Source: Hyphomicrobium zavarzinii ATCC 27496
GTDB lineage: Bacteria > Pseudomonadota > Alphaproteobacteria > Rhizobiales > Hyphomicrobiaceae
Direction of reading: 5' to 3'
NCBI RefSeq assembly: GCF_000383415.1
Contig: NZ_KB911259.1
Location: 213,007-277,006 of the forward strand
Length of the DNA stretch: 64,000 nucleotides
The notes beneath the pieces were generated by a model. It saw only the letters and a list, made by a program, of their open reading frames with translations. It was not told the DNA's origin and did not search any database. The position numbers and the translations under genes were made by a program. Positions 11,671-20,531 of this stretch are shown here, piece by piece; positions within the stretch are counted from its first letter, which is position 1; each line of letters opens with the position of its first letter.

Positions 11671-11883
11671 GGGCGAAACGCCCTCCTTCCCTGAAACGGC
11701 CGGATCACCGGCGAAACTCAAATCGCGAATTTCGGGCCCACCTTAGGTCGCGCCTTCGGCGAAGACCATGGCGCAGAGCCCGATGCCGCACCGTGCGCGG
11801 ACCTCTCCGCCATGGTGCTCGCAATCGGCCCTGCTGTCAGTCCTTCACACGCGCTTGTCAACTTGAACGATCCCGCCGCGGGC

Positions 11884-12954
11884 TCACTGTGTGGGCGAAA
11901 ACCCCAAATCCGAGCTTTCTCCCTGGACGCGGCGTATGGCGCCGTCGCCCAGCAACAGCCGCCCATCCAGAAGAACGGTGATCGCACGCCGGTTCTGAGC
12001 CAGACATTCGGGCGCCGGACAGTCGGAAACACGATCCTCCCGCCCCCGGCCATAGGCCGTGAGCCGGTCGGCCTCGACCCCCTCGGCGATCAGCCGGTCG
12101 CGCACGACGGCCGCCCGCTCGTCAGAAAGCCTCTGCGTCTCGGCATCCGGCAGCGCGCCGTCATCCGCGTGGCCTTCCACGGCCGCCGAAAGCTCGGGAT
12201 GGCGAATGAGGAATCGCGCCTGCGCCTGGATCACAGCCCGCGCCCGCACGCCGAGGTTCGCGCTCCCGGCGCTGAAGAACACCCGGTCACCCGCATCCGA
12301 AAGGAATTGCCCGTCGATCGCCGACGATACGCGCGCCCGGTAGAGCACGGAGCGCGGGAGCACCGGAGCGGTGTTCACCGAAGCCGTCGTGGCTGGCGCA
12401 CCCTGCGTCGACCACGGCAGCGCGCCGGTTGCTGTGTCCGGGCTCGTGAGCGGAGAGCCGGCAACAGGAGCGGCCTCGGCGGGCTGCGAGGGCTTGGCGG
12501 CGACGCCGCGATAGATTCGGCCGAGATGCTGGCGCGCCTCGGTGGCCTCGGTGCTGGCCGGCGCTTCCGCGACGAGGCGTTCGAACAGGCGCTGTGCCTC
12601 GTCCGTATGGCCGGCGTCGAGCGCCTTCATCGCGTCACTGTAGAGGTCTGCGGGCGCATCCTGCGGCGGCGAGGTCTTCTCCCATCGCTGGAAAAACCAG
12701 CGTCCGCTGCCGTTGTCGGATTCGTCGTCCTTGGCTTCCGGCACGCCCGCCGGCGGCTCGACGACCGAGAAGCCGTCATGCGGCTTGCCAATCGTGAACG
12801 TGCCGATCGGAACCTCGCGAAATTCTTGATTGTCTTGAGCTTGCGCGACCTGCGCCACGCCGCCGAGCACACTCGCGGCCGCCAAGACGCTTGCGGCGAT
12901 CGTGATCCGAAGTTTGCTGACGTCCGCCGCGCCCCGCTTGCGCATGGATGGCAT
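11884..12954 (-). CDS. OmpA-domain protein with short TPR segment, between pal and cpoB
   Basis: A 356-residue envelope protein with a signal peptide ending VAQA near residue 39. A middle region (about 120-165) has an ALDAGHTDEAQRLFERLVAE helical repeat like a TPR. The C-terminal OmpA-like peptidoglycan-binding domain (about 230-345) includes AAVEGHADDGALPDAETQRL, LIAEGVEADRLTAYGRG and AQNRRAITVLL. There is no lipobox, so it would be periplasmic. Two nearby ATGs (12954 and 12945) share the ribosome-binding sequence GGAAGGTGAGG; the upstream one is used. The gene is extra to the usual pal-cpoB pair and may be a second cell-wall anchor working with Tol-Pal (inference). Confidence 0.8.
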   Translation of the reverse strand: MPSMRKRGAADVSKLRITIAASVLAAASVLGGVAQVAQAQDNQEFREVPIGTFTIGKPHDGFSVVEPPAGVPEAKDDESDNGSGRWFFQRWEKTSPPQDAPADLYSDAMKALDAGHTDEAQRLFERLVAEAPASTEATEARQHLGRIYRGVAAKPSQPAEAAPVAGSPLTSPDTATGALPWSTQGAPATTASVNTAPVLPRSVLYRARVSSAIDGQFLSDAGDRVFFSAGSANLGVRARAVIQAQARFLIRHPELSAAVEGHADDGALPDAETQRLSDERAAVVRDRLIAEGVEADRLTAYGRGREDRVSDCPAPECLAQNRRAITVLLDGRLLLGDGAIRRVQGESSDLGFSPTQ

Positions 12955-13213
12955 CCTCACCTTCCGCGAGCGCCCGGATAGAGCCAAACGCCCAGATAGT
13001 CGGGAAAACCTGTGCGCTCGCAATGCGGCTAAACTTTGCCACCTAACAGCCGGTTTGAGCGGAAAAATAACGCGTCTCGTTAAGAGACGGAGGCGTGTGA
13101 CGCACATCGCTCACACCGCCGGCTTGCAACACAGTGCGAGCAGAGGCCATGCACCGTCACGGCCTCTAAATCATATCCTATGGAGGACTTGAGCGGATCG
13201 CGCAGAGACGCCC

Positions 13214-13723
13214 TTACGACGCGACGCGGTTGTTGAGCACCGTTTGCGCGCGGCGATTCTGCGACCAGCACGAGATGTCGTTGCACACCGCCACCGGTCG
13301 TTCCTTGCCGTAGGAGATCGTGCGAATGCGATTCGCTGCGACACCATTCTGAGCGAGATAGTTGCGAACCGTCGTCGCGCGCCGGGCGCCGAGCGCGATG
13401 TTGTACTCGCGCGTGCCGCGCTCGTCGGCGTGGCCTTCGACGGTGATCGTGAACTGCGGATACTGGCGCAGCCACTGCGACTGCTTCTGCAGGATCGACT
13501 GAGCTTCCGGCGTCAGGTCGCTGCTGTCGGACGAGAAATAGACGAGGTCGCCCACGTTCACGCTGAAATCGCGCTGCGTGCCGGGCGTGACCGGACCCTT
13601 GCCGTCCGGGCCGAGCTGAGACGAAGGATCGTTCTGAGTGTTCGCGCAGCCTGCCATGGCCGCGGCCGCAACGAGAAGCAGCAGAGCGCTAGCGAACTTC
13701 GAGGCCCGAGAAACAGGCGCCAT
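13214..13723 (-). CDS. pal: peptidoglycan-associated lipoprotein Pal
   Basis: Outer-membrane lipoprotein that binds meso-DAP peptidoglycan and TolB. The 169-residue precursor has a lipobox ending MAGC (Cys about 28). Its C-terminal OmpA domain shows VYFSSDSSDLTPEAQSIL, VEGHADERGTREYNIALG and GKERPVAVCNDISCWSQNRR, with the diaminopimelate-contacting Asp and Arg. ATG at 13723 is chosen from three close ATGs because AAAGGA lies 8 bases upstream. Two Cys (CNDISC) near the C-terminus are common in alphaproteobacterial Pal. Confidence 0.96.
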   Translation of the reverse strand: MAPVSRASKFASALLLLVAAAAMAGCANTQNDPSSQLGPDGKGPVTPGTQRDFSVNVGDLVYFSSDSSDLTPEAQSILQKQSQWLRQYPQFTITVEGHADERGTREYNIALGARRATTVRNYLAQNGVAANRIRTISYGKERPVAVCNDISCWSQNRRAQTVLNNRVAS

Positions 13724-14210
13724 AAACATCATCCTTTCATCGGCTCGACGGCGCAGCGCGATGCACACCGGAACCAAATAATCCCCACGACCGACGGAAA
13801 TAACCGAGCGATCGTACGAAAATGTGGCCACCCACTCTACCCAGTGCGGCAAATGACCATCGGAGTGGCCGTCTCCGTTGGCCCGCGGCGCATGCGAAAT
13901 CCGCAAGACTTGCCTGCCGCCCTCTGCTCCCGAGCGTTTCCCGAATGCGTCGCCCGTGTCTCTCTGGACCGTCGAGGGACAGTCGGACGCGAACGGCATG
14001 AGCCGCCACGGCATTTGCCCCCGGGCACGCTTCAGCCGCGAAAATGAGCGATCTGGTTCGCGGCGACAAGCAACGAATGCGATCCCAATCAATTCCCCTG
14101 GGGAAAGGATCACCAATGCCACGCATGGCCTTGCAGCAAACGGCGCAGGTGAAAACCACCATGCGCGAGCGGAGCTCTCCCGCACTCGTATGAGCGTGCC
14201 CAAAAAGAAA
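13724..14210. other. gene-free stretch upstream of pal
   Basis: No gene is supported. It must hold the pal promoter if the terminator at 14211-14244 is effective, but no convincing -35/-10 pair was found. A 13-base palindrome (TTCCCC-T-GGGGAA) lies at 14093-14105. Confidence 0.4.
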
Positions 14211-14244
14211 AAGAGCTGTCGCAGCATTCGCTACGACAGCTCTT
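14211..14244. terminator. bidirectional-looking terminator after the small lipoprotein genes
   Basis: AAGAGCTGTCG and CGACAGCTCTT form an 11-bp stem with a 12-base loop. T-rich runs lie on both sides: TTTTT and more on the minus strand, TTTTTT on the plus strand. It ends the minus-strand transcript of the two small lipoprotein genes and isolates them from pal. Confidence 0.85.
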
Positions 14245-14294
14245 TTTTCTCCAAGTCAGCCAGAGCTTACGCCCAAGCCAACTTTGAATTCGCT

Positions 14295-14417
14295 TTAGCG
14301 AACGTCGGCAACAGCCGGAGCGTCGACGCCGAGCTTGAGCGGAGCAGCCTCTTCACGACGGCAAGCGCCGAGAGCGACAGCAACGATAGCGGCAGCGAGA
14401 ACGATAGCGCCCTTCAT
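14295..14417 (-). CDS. 40-residue putative lipoprotein, copy 1
   Basis: An unrecognised tiny protein. It has a hydrophobic N-terminus (residues 2-17), then LGAC at 16-19, which fits a lipobox, and a short tail beginning CRREEAAPLKLGV. It would be a lipoprotein with only about 22 mature residues. The ATG at 14417 is preceded by AGGAGATACTACC, an excellent ribosome-binding site. The adjacent upstream gene encodes a clear paralogue with the identical block LGACRREEAAPLKLGV, so the pair arose by tandem duplication and is under protein-level constraint. Function unknown; lying in the tol-pal cluster suggests an envelope role (inference). Confidence 0.75.
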   Translation of the reverse strand: MKGAIVLAAAIVAVALGACRREEAAPLKLGVDAPAVADVR

Positions 14418-14457
14418 GGTAGTATCTCCTGTTGTGTCCCAAAATAAATTTCGGACG

Positions 14458-14592
14458 TTAGCGAGCCACTTCCGTGGCAGTCGGAACCTCGACGCCGAGC
14501 TTCAACGGCGCCGCTTCTTCACGACGGCAAGCGCCGAGCGCAACAGCGACAACGGCAGCCGAAAGAACGATCAGCCCCTTTACACCCTGCAT
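14458..14592 (-). CDS. 44-residue putative lipoprotein, copy 2
   Basis: Paralogue of the next gene downstream: hydrophobic residues 4-19, LGAC at 18-21 as probable lipobox, then RREEAAPLKLGVEV and a short polar tail. ATG at 14592 has AGGAGATAAGACC directly upstream, nearly the same leader as copy 1. A 40-base gap separates the two copies and a terminator follows copy 1, so they likely form a two-gene transcript. A much longer reading to 14766 is possible but lacks a ribosome-binding site and would bury the signal sequence. Confidence 0.75.
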   Translation of the reverse strand: MQGVKGLIVLSAAVVAVALGACRREEAAPLKLGVEVPTATEVAR

Positions 14593-14863
14593 GGTCTTAT
14601 CTCCTGATGCTTGTTCGGCAACGAGCCGAATATTTGGGTACTGGCCCGGCATGATTTGATCAAGAACTGAGGGTCGTGCGACACTGTTTTCCCCCCTCGT
14701 TGATGCGAAAATGCCACGCCGTTGTTGGTGCTCCTCGAGCCTCTGGACGGCCGCCGCACGCCGCATGGAAGCCCCTGATTTACAAAGATTAATGCCTCAC
14801 CCTGACGCAGAGGCGCAGATGCAAGAATACGCGCGCCCGGTTAAGCTCCGGTTAAACACTGTA

Positions 14864-16393
14864 TCAGTTTAAGAGGGGGGACCAAGCAGGGTCCGACCCG
14901 AACGAAGGGGTGTTCACGACTCGCTCGTTGTAGCCGGTGAGATCGACCGAGTAGATTCGCGCTCCGCCGGTCTCGCCCTGGCTCTCCCGGAAGAACATCA
15001 AAACACGCCCGTTCGGAGCCCAGGTCGGCCCCTCGTTGTGGTAACCCTCCGTCAGGATTCGCTCTCCGGACCCATCCGGACGCATCACACCGATCAGGAA
15101 GCGGCCAGCTAACTGCTTGGTAAACGCGATATAATCGCCGCGGGGCGACCACACGGGCGTGGAGTAGCGCCCCTCGCCCACGCTGATCCGCCGGGCTCCC
15201 GAGCCGTCAGCCCCCATCACGTAGAGCTGCTGGGTCCCCTCGCGGTCCGACTCGAACACGATCGAGCGCCCATCCGGCGAGTAGCAGGGACTCGTATCGA
15301 GCGCGCCGGAGTTGGTGAGCTGGCGCGACTGCCGGGTCCTGAGATCCATTTCGAAGATGTTGGAATCGCTTCCGTTCTGAAGGCTCATGATCACGCGCTG
15401 CCCGTCCGGCGAGAAGCGAGGCGCGAACGTCATGCCCGGAAACTCGCCGACGGCCTCACGCTTGCCGGTCTCGAGATTCATCAGGAACACATGCGGTTGA
15501 TCGCGGGTGTAGGCCATGTAGGCGATCTCGCTCGCGACCGGATTGAACCGCGGCGTCAGCACCAGCTCCTGTCCCTGCGAGAGCAGCCGCACGTTGGCAC
15601 CGTCCTGGTCCATGATCGCGAGGCGCTTAACCCGCTTCGCCTTGGGACCGGTCTCGTCCACGAACACGACACGCGTGTCGAAGTAGCCCTTCTCGCCCGT
15701 CAGACGCTCGTAGACCTGGTCGGCGACGAGGTGGCCGACGCGGCGCCAGTTCTGCGCGCCGGTCGTGAAACGCTGGCCCGCAAGCTGCTTGCCGCTGGTC
15801 ACGTCCCAAAGCCGGAACTCCGAGGTGAGACGTCCGTCCGGACCACGCGTGACGCGGCCCACGGCGAGCGCTTCCGCGCCGATCTGGCGCCAATCGGGAA
15901 AGCGCGGCAACGCGTTGACATCACGAATGTTTTCAAGGAACGACGCCGGATCCAGAGGCTGAAACAGGCCCGACCGCTCAAGGTCCGCCATCAGCACTTG
16001 CGCAACGTCTGCGGCGAGCTTCGGATCATCCCCCACGAACACCGGAATCGCGATCGGAATCGGCGCAACCGTGCCCTGTCTCTGGGTGCCGCGAAGGCCT
16101 CCGCCTTCGCCTCCCGAGAAGCCGCCCCCTCCGCCTCCGCCGCCGCCGGCGCCACCACCGCCGCCACCCGGAGGCGGCGTCTGATAGCCCTGCTGGCGAA
16201 GCTGATCCTCGAAACCACCGCCGCCGCCTCCCCCGCCGGCCGGCGGGCGATAGGCGTCATCCACTTGCGCAAACGAGGCGGGCGCGAACGTCGTCATGGC
16301 CAACAGAACGAGCGTCGCGGCGAGCAAAGGGAGCTTGAGCATCAGGGTCCGGGCCAGGAGAGCGATGTGAGAAGGGGAACGGGGATCAGTCAT
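14864..16393 (-). CDS. tolB: Tol-Pal system beta-propeller protein TolB
   Basis: Periplasmic beta-propeller that links TolA and Pal. It is about 509 residues, longer than the E. coli protein (about 430). After the signal peptide (ending SFAQ, about residue 42) there is an unusual glycine-rich stretch (about 50-105) with several runs of G interrupted by [10 protein letters not shown]. The TolB N-domain follows ([28 protein letters not shown]). The propeller has blades showing [34 protein letters not shown] and [12 protein letters not shown]. Start chosen at ATG 16393; ATGs at 16402 and 16342 are alternatives. Confidence 0.95.
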   Translation of the reverse strand: MTDPRSPSHIALLARTLMLKLPLLAATLVLLAMTTFAPASFAQVDDAYRPPAGGGGGGGGFEDQLRQQGYQTPPPGGGGGGAGGGGGGGGGFSGGEGGGLRGTQRQGTVAPIPIAIPVFVGDDPKLAADVAQVLMADLERSGLFQPLDPASFLENIRDVNALPRFPDWRQIGAEALAVGRVTRGPDGRLTSEFRLWDVTSGKQLAGQRFTTGAQNWRRVGHLVADQVYERLTGEKGYFDTRVVFVDETGPKAKRVKRLAIMDQDGANVRLLSQGQELVLTPRFNPVASEIAYMAYTRDQPHVFLMNLETGKREAVGEFPGMTFAPRFSPDGQRVIMSLQNGSDSNIFEMDLRTRQSRQLTNSGALDTSPCYSPDGRSIVFESDREGTQQLYVMGADGSGARRISVGEGRYSTPVWSPRGDYIAFTKQLAGRFLIGVMRPDGSGERILTEGYHNEGPTWAPNGRVLMFFRESQGETGGARIYSVDLTGYNERVVNTPSFGSDPAWSPLLN

Positions 16394-16457
16394 GGTCCTC
16401 ATCTTCAATACAAATCGTGGCACCAGAGTGCTTCCGGAAAGGTTTCAGCCGTAACGC

Positions 16458-17540
16458 TTACAGCATTTCGCGCGGATCAAAATCCCAGATGATCGATTTC
16501 CAGGCCCAGTAGCTATCGGGCGGAAGGTTGAACGGCGAGCACATCTTCACGGCGCGGATCGCCGCTTCCGCCGCGATCTGGAACACGGGCCCCGTCTGCG
16601 GCGCCTCGATAGTGGGCTCGCCGTCGAGCGAGCCGTCGGGATGAAGCCGCCAGCGGATCGTCACCACCGTCGTCTCGATACCGCCGCCACCGCCCGGAAG
16701 CTTCCAGCAACCCCGCAGCTGAGCGCTGATCTGGCTCTTGAGAATGTCCTGCTCGCGCGCCGATAGCCGCGGTGCGTCGCCCTCGCTCGCACCCGCCGTC
16801 GGCCCCGTATAGTCCGTCGGATTGGTCGGCGGTGTCGCGGAATTGGGCGCGCCCTTGCGTGTCGGATCCTTGTCCAACAACGCCGCGAGGCGGTCGGCCT
16901 GCTGCTGCTTTTTCTTCTTCTCTTCCTCTTTGCGCTTCTGCTCGGCGAGCTTTTTCTTCTGCTCCGCCTTCTTCTTCTCCTCGGCTTTGCGCTTCTCCTC
17001 GGCCTTCTTCTTTTCCTCTTCCGCCTTCTTCTGCTCTTCCGCCTTGCGCTTCTCTTCGGCCTGCCGCTGCTCCTCCGCCTTCTTCTCTTCCTCAACCTTC
17101 TTCAGCTCGTCGGGCGTCGGCCCCGGCGGCGGATCGGGCGGCATGGCAGCCAGCTTCTCCGCGATCGGATCGGATTTCGGGGGTTCCTGCTTAGGAGGCT
17201 CTTGCTTGGGAGGCTCAGGCGGGGGGGCCTCGGCCGCTTTCTTCTCCTCCGGAGGCGGCGGCGCAGGCTCGACCGGAAGCTCGGGCGCCGTCACCGGCTT
17301 GGGCTTCTCAGCTTCGAGCTTCGACACTTCGGGCTTGGGTTCGTCCTTGGCTTTCGCTTCGAGCTCCTTCGCCGTCTCGCTGCCCTTCTTGAGCGCGAGC
17401 AGCTCGGACGGCGTGATGAGCGCAACCGCAATCGGTTCGGGCTCGGGCGGCGCCAAAGGCGGCGTCGCGGCCATGGCGAGATACGCCCATAACAGGGCGC
17501 CGCCGTGTAGAAGAATGGAAACGGCCAGTCCGAACTGCAC
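16458..17540 (-). CDS. tolA: TolA-like envelope-spanning protein
   Basis: A 360-residue inner-membrane protein that spans the periplasm to reach TolB/Pal. It has an N-terminal TM helix (about 5-25), then a Pro/Glu/Lys-rich stretch (about 60-130). A long uninterrupted helix of KAEEKKKAEE-type repeats (about 145-215) matches TolA domain II. The C-terminal domain (about 255-360) has LKSQISAQLRGCWKLPGG and VTIRWRLHPDGSLDGEP, the TonB/TolA C-domain seen in alphaproteobacteria. The start is GTG at 17540. It lies 64 bases upstream of tolB and 204 bases downstream of tolR. Confidence 0.92.
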   Translation of the reverse strand: MQFGLAVSILLHGGALLWAYLAMAATPPLAPPEPEPIAVALITPSELLALKKGSETAKELEAKAKDEPKPEVSKLEAEKPKPVTAPELPVEPAPPPPEEKKAAEAPPPEPPKQEPPKQEPPKSDPIAEKLAAMPPDPPPGPTPDELKKVEEEKKAEEQRQAEEKRKAEEQKKAEEEKKKAEEKRKAEEKKKAEQKKKLAEQKRKEEEKKKKQQQADRLAALLDKDPTRKGAPNSATPPTNPTDYTGPTAGASEGDAPRLSAREQDILKSQISAQLRGCWKLPGGGGGIETTVVTIRWRLHPDGSLDGEPTIEAPQTGPVFQIAAEAAIRAVKMCSPFNLPPDSYWAWKSIIWDFDPREML

Positions 17541-17617
17541 GGCTAGCCCCCGCTACGTGGCGTGAGGAGGCCGCCGGAGTGCGCGCAAGCACGCACGCTC
17601 AACTGCGCGCGAAGCTT

Positions 17618-17638
17618 CGCCCGGAATGATGTCGGGCG
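17618..17638. repeat. small inverted repeat in the tolR-tolA gap
   Basis: CGCCCG and CGGGCG enclose nine bases inside a 204-base gap where tol genes are normally close together. No gene is seen in 17541-17744. Confidence 0.4.
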
Positions 17639-17744
17639 GCCGGCGCCTTGCGCCTCATGTGCTCGCCTGTGCTGCATCATGCCATTGTCCTCGTGCGGGC
17701 CCGGCGCCGGGCGTCGTCTCCGATCCGCGAGCCCGTCTCGATTC

Positions 17745-18203
17745 TCAAGGGGCCTTGGCCCCATCCTCCACCTCTGTTACGAGCGACACCTTCTTGAAAC
17801 CGCCGGCACTGATGCGCCCCATCACGAGCATGACCGTGCCGTAGGTGATACCCTTGTCGCCGCGCACGAAGATCTGCTCGTCCACGCCGTTCTTCGCGAT
17901 GGCCTTGAGCTTCTCCGCCACCTCGTCGAGCGCGACCTTCGTCTCACCGATGAAAACATCCCCGTTGGCCGAAACCGAGATGGTGAGCGGCTCCTTGTTG
18001 CTTTCGAGCTGCTTGCCCTGCGATTGGGGAAGCTCGATCGGCACGCCCACCGTGAGAAGCGGCGCCGCCACCATGAAGATGATGAGCAGCACGAGCATCA
18101 CGTCCACCATCGGCGTGACGTTGATCTCGCTCATCGGCGCATGGCCGCGACCGCGCCGGCCCCGGCGCCTGCCGCCACCCCCCGCTTTGATGCTCATCCC
18201 CAT
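17745..18203 (-). CDS. tolR: biopolymer transporter TolR (ExbD family)
   Basis: Inner-membrane partner of TolQ that uses the proton gradient to energise TolA. It has 152 residues: a basic Gly/Arg-rich N-terminus (5-22), then SEINVTPMVDVMLVLLIIFMV with the single TM helix (about 30-52) and the conserved membrane Asp. The periplasmic domain ends in GVDEQIFVRGDKGITYGTVMLVMGRI. ATG at 18203 touches the end of a large inverted repeat, and no strong Shine-Dalgarno is visible. A second ATG lies at 18197. Confidence 0.95.
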   Translation of the reverse strand: MGMSIKAGGGGRRRGRRGRGHAPMSEINVTPMVDVMLVLLIIFMVAAPLLTVGVPIELPQSQGKQLESNKEPLTISVSANGDVFIGETKVALDEVAEKLKAIAKNGVDEQIFVRGDKGITYGTVMLVMGRISAGGFKKVSLVTEVEDGAKAP

Positions 18204-18281
18204 CTAGTGTCCCGATTCCGAAGTTCGCTTGAGTTTGCGGCTAGGTCCCAGAGCGAACTTCGGAATCACAGGGGACACTAG
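18204..18281. repeat. 78-bp palindromic element between tolQ and tolR
   Basis: Two long arms (18204-18229 and 18252-18281) are inverted copies, both with TTCCGAAGTTCGCT or its complement and both ending in CTAG. They differ only by a 4-base insertion (CTGT) in one arm. The element ends exactly at the tolR start codon on the minus strand, so it forms the leader and could fold over the start site. Confidence 0.8.
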
Positions 18282-18301
18282 AATCAAAGATTTACTCGTG
18301 T

Positions 18302-18330
18302 GGTTCAGATCGAGAAATGCGCTCTGAACC
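18302..18330. repeat. second inverted repeat in the tolQ-tolR gap
   Basis: GGTTCAGA and TCTGAACC pair over 8 bp around a 13-base loop. With the element at 18204-18281 it fills most of the 171-base gap between tolQ and tolR. Confidence 0.65.
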
Positions 18331-18374
18331 TGATCGCTCGATATGGCGAATTTCCCGATCATCCCACGAGGTCG

Positions 18375-19088
18375 TCAGCTCCTCACGTCGATCTGGCGAG
18401 AGACGATCGCGGCGAACTCGTCCGCGAAGGCTTCGAGGCGCTGGCTGATCTGCGCCGAGTCGGCTGAGAACTTGTTGTAGAAAACCACCGCCGGAATGGC
18501 CGCCATGAGGCCGAGCGCAGTGGCGAACAGCGCCTCCGCGATGCCCGGCGCGACGACGGCGAGGTTGGTATTCTTCGAGACGGCGATGGCCTGGAAGCTC
18601 GTCATGATGCCCCACACCGTGCCGAACAGACCGACGAACGGCGCCGTGGAGCCGACCGTCGCGAGAAACAGAAGCCTGCGGTCCAGCCGCTCCATCTCGC
18701 GGCTGATGGTGACGTCCATCACCTTCTCGACGCGAAGCTGGATGCCGCCGAGCGCACGGATGTTGCCCTCGACGGAGCGCTTCCACTCGCGCATCGCGGC
18801 GACGAACAGCGCGGCCATGGTGATCGTGCGCCCGCGCGAGAGCCCATTGTAGAGCTCGTCCAGCGACTGGCCCGACCAGAAGGTCTGCTCGAAGCGGTCC
18901 GCCTCGATCCGCGCGCGCCGGAACGCGATCAGCTTCTCGATGATGATCGCCCACGACCACACGGAGGCCAGCAGCAAGCCGCCCATCACGAACTGGACGG
19001 TCGGCGAGGCCTGCATGAAGAGTTCGATGAAGGATACGCCATGCGCCTGGGGCGCAAGGGTGGTTTGCGTCACGTCTGCGGGATTCAT
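18375..19088 (-). CDS. tolQ: proton-channel protein TolQ (ExbB/MotA family)
   Basis: Three-helix inner-membrane protein forming the TolQR proton channel. It has 237 residues. TM1 is at about 31-52, TM2 at about 141-163 with LATVGSTAPFVGLFGTVWGI, the family signature, and TM3 at about 184-205 (GIAEALFATALGLMAAIPAV). The large cytoplasmic loop carries LRVEKVMDVTISREMERLDR. ATG at 19088. It is the first gene of the tolQRAB run and lies 384 bases downstream of the ynfA-like gene, so it probably has its own promoter. Confidence 0.96.
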   Translation of the reverse strand: MNPADVTQTTLAPQAHGVSFIELFMQASPTVQFVMGGLLLASVWSWAIIIEKLIAFRRARIEADRFEQTFWSGQSLDELYNGLSRGRTITMAALFVAAMREWKRSVEGNIRALGGIQLRVEKVMDVTISREMERLDRRLLFLATVGSTAPFVGLFGTVWGIMTSFQAIAVSKNTNLAVVAPGIAEALFATALGLMAAIPAVVFYNKFSADSAQISQRLEAFADEFAAIVSRQIDVRS

Positions 19089-19472
19089 TGCGTCAACCGT
19101 CTTTCGAGACTTGGACCGTGATCGCCGCGGATCCTATCCATCCGAAGCGCAACTCGCCGGCATCGTCAGAGACCGAGAGCCCGGCCGCCGAGATGCGAGC
19201 GGAGCGCGCACCGGGAGCGAAACCGGACTCGAAACCAAAACTTAGCGCACGCTCCCCCTCACGGCCCGTTTCGAAGAAGAGCGAACGTGCTCTGGAGCGG
19301 GCGGCCGAGTGCCCCGTCGACATGTTGGTGCAGAATCAGCACTCCGCCCCCTGGCGTGTGCAACGTGCACTGGCGCGCACGGACCATCAAGACCCATGTT
19401 GCCGCGCAATATGACAAAACAAGGGCCAGCGACCGGTGCGGACAGCCTCGGGACGAGCGAAAAACGACACGC
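19089..19472. other. gene-free stretch upstream of tolQ
   Basis: No gene is supported. It must contain the tolQ promoter, but no good box pair was recognised. A 13-base palindrome (GTGCA-ACG-TGCAC) lies at 19358-19370 and could be an operator. Confidence 0.35.
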
Positions 19473-19799
19473 TCAGGCTGAACGCGGTCCATAGAGAATG
19501 AGCGCCGTTCCGGCGAGGCAGATCGCCCCGCCGATGAGGTCCCACCGGTCCGGACGGAAGCCTTCGTAAGCCCACAGCCATCCGAGCGACGCCGCGATGT
19601 AGACCCCGCCGTAGGCCGCATAGGCCCGCCCGGCGAATTCCGCATCCACCCGCGTCAGGAGCCAGGCGAAAGCGACGAGCGACATCACGCCCGGAACGAG
19701 CCAGAACGCTGGCGCGCCCTGCCGCGCCCAGGCCCAGAAGGCAAAGCATCCCGCGATTTCGCACAGCGCGATGAGCACGAAGAGAGCGATCGAGGTCAT
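19473..19799 (-). CDS. YnfA family (UPF0060) membrane protein
   Basis: A 108-residue protein with four predicted TM helices (about 1-22, 30-50, 58-76 and 86-105). Family signatures [12 protein letters not shown] and [19 protein letters not shown] are visible. The family resembles small multidrug-resistance transporters, but its substrate is not established. ATG at 19799 overlaps the carbonic anhydrase stop in an ATGA junction, implying translational coupling. Confidence 0.9.
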   Translation of the reverse strand: MTSIALFVLIALCEIAGCFAFWAWARQGAPAFWLVPGVMSLVAFAWLLTRVDAEFAGRAYAAYGGVYIAASLGWLWAYEGFRPDRWDLIGGAICLAGTALILYGPRSA

Positions 19800-20464
19800 G
19801 CCGTCCCCGCCGCGGCGTCCTGAAGCCCGCGCCACGCGCCGGTTTTGGGATCGTAGGCCAGGATCTCGCCCAGCTCCATGTCGTAGAGCCAGCCGTGAAT
19901 GCCGATCCGCCCTTCGGCGACGCCCTGAGCGACGATCTCGTAGGTCATCAGGTTGTCGAGCTGGAACTGGATGTGCGCCCGGATGGTCGCCGCCATACGT
20001 TCGGCCTCCGGCACGCGCGCGGCCGCCACGAGCTGATGGGCCCGCCGCGTGTACTCCACCCAGCGCCCCAGGTGCGCCTCCTGGCCGGGCGGAATAGGCT
20101 CCGCCAGCGCCTGGATGCCGCCGCATCCCGAATGTCCGCACACCACGATGTCGTCCACGCCGAGGTGCCCCAGAGCATACTCGATCGCGGCTCCCACCGT
20201 GTCGTCTTCCGCCCACGACGGCGGCACGCAGTTGGCAATGTTGCGCACCTCGAACAGCTCGCCGGGATCCGCCGAGGTGATCTGCGAGGGCACCACGCGG
20301 CTGTCGCAGCAGCCAATCCAGAGCAGTTTCGGCTTCTGCTTGCGGTTTGCGAGACCTTTGAAGAAGGCCCTGTCGCGCTCGAACTCGAGCCGGAAGCGCT
20401 CATAGCCTTCCACGGCATCCTTGATGTCGAGATCGACGCCGCGTGAATCCTTCGCGGTGGTCAT
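19796..20464 (-). CDS. beta-class carbonic anhydrase
   Basis: Interconverts CO2 and bicarbonate with a zinc ion. The 222-residue protein has the ligand set CxDSR (Cys52, Asp54, Arg56) and HSGC (His111, Cys114). The adjoining stretches are [14 protein letters not shown] and [20 protein letters not shown]. The C-terminal [15 protein letters not shown] is typical of the bacterial beta class. It is cytoplasmic. It lies between ybgC and tolQ, where it is not part of the usual tol-pal set, and is translationally coupled to the downstream YnfA-type gene. Confidence 0.94.
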   Translation of the reverse strand: MTTAKDSRGVDLDIKDAVEGYERFRLEFERDRAFFKGLANRKQKPKLLWIGCCDSRVVPSQITSADPGELFEVRNIANCVPPSWAEDDTVGAAIEYALGHLGVDDIVVCGHSGCGGIQALAEPIPPGQEAHLGRWVEYTRRAHQLVAAARVPEAERMAATIRAHIQFQLDNLMTYEIVAQGVAEGRIGIHGWLYDMELGEILAYDPKTGAWRGLQDAAAGTA

Positions 20465-20531
20465 GCTGCTCCCCCATAAACCCCTGTACGCCGGGCATCA
20501 TTCCCGCATGCGCATGACTTGTCTATGCGCC

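Noticed and set aside
14458-14766. 102-residue version of the second small lipoprotein
   Set aside because: The longer start lacks a ribosome-binding site and would hide the signal sequence. The 44-residue form has AGGAG and matches its paralogue.
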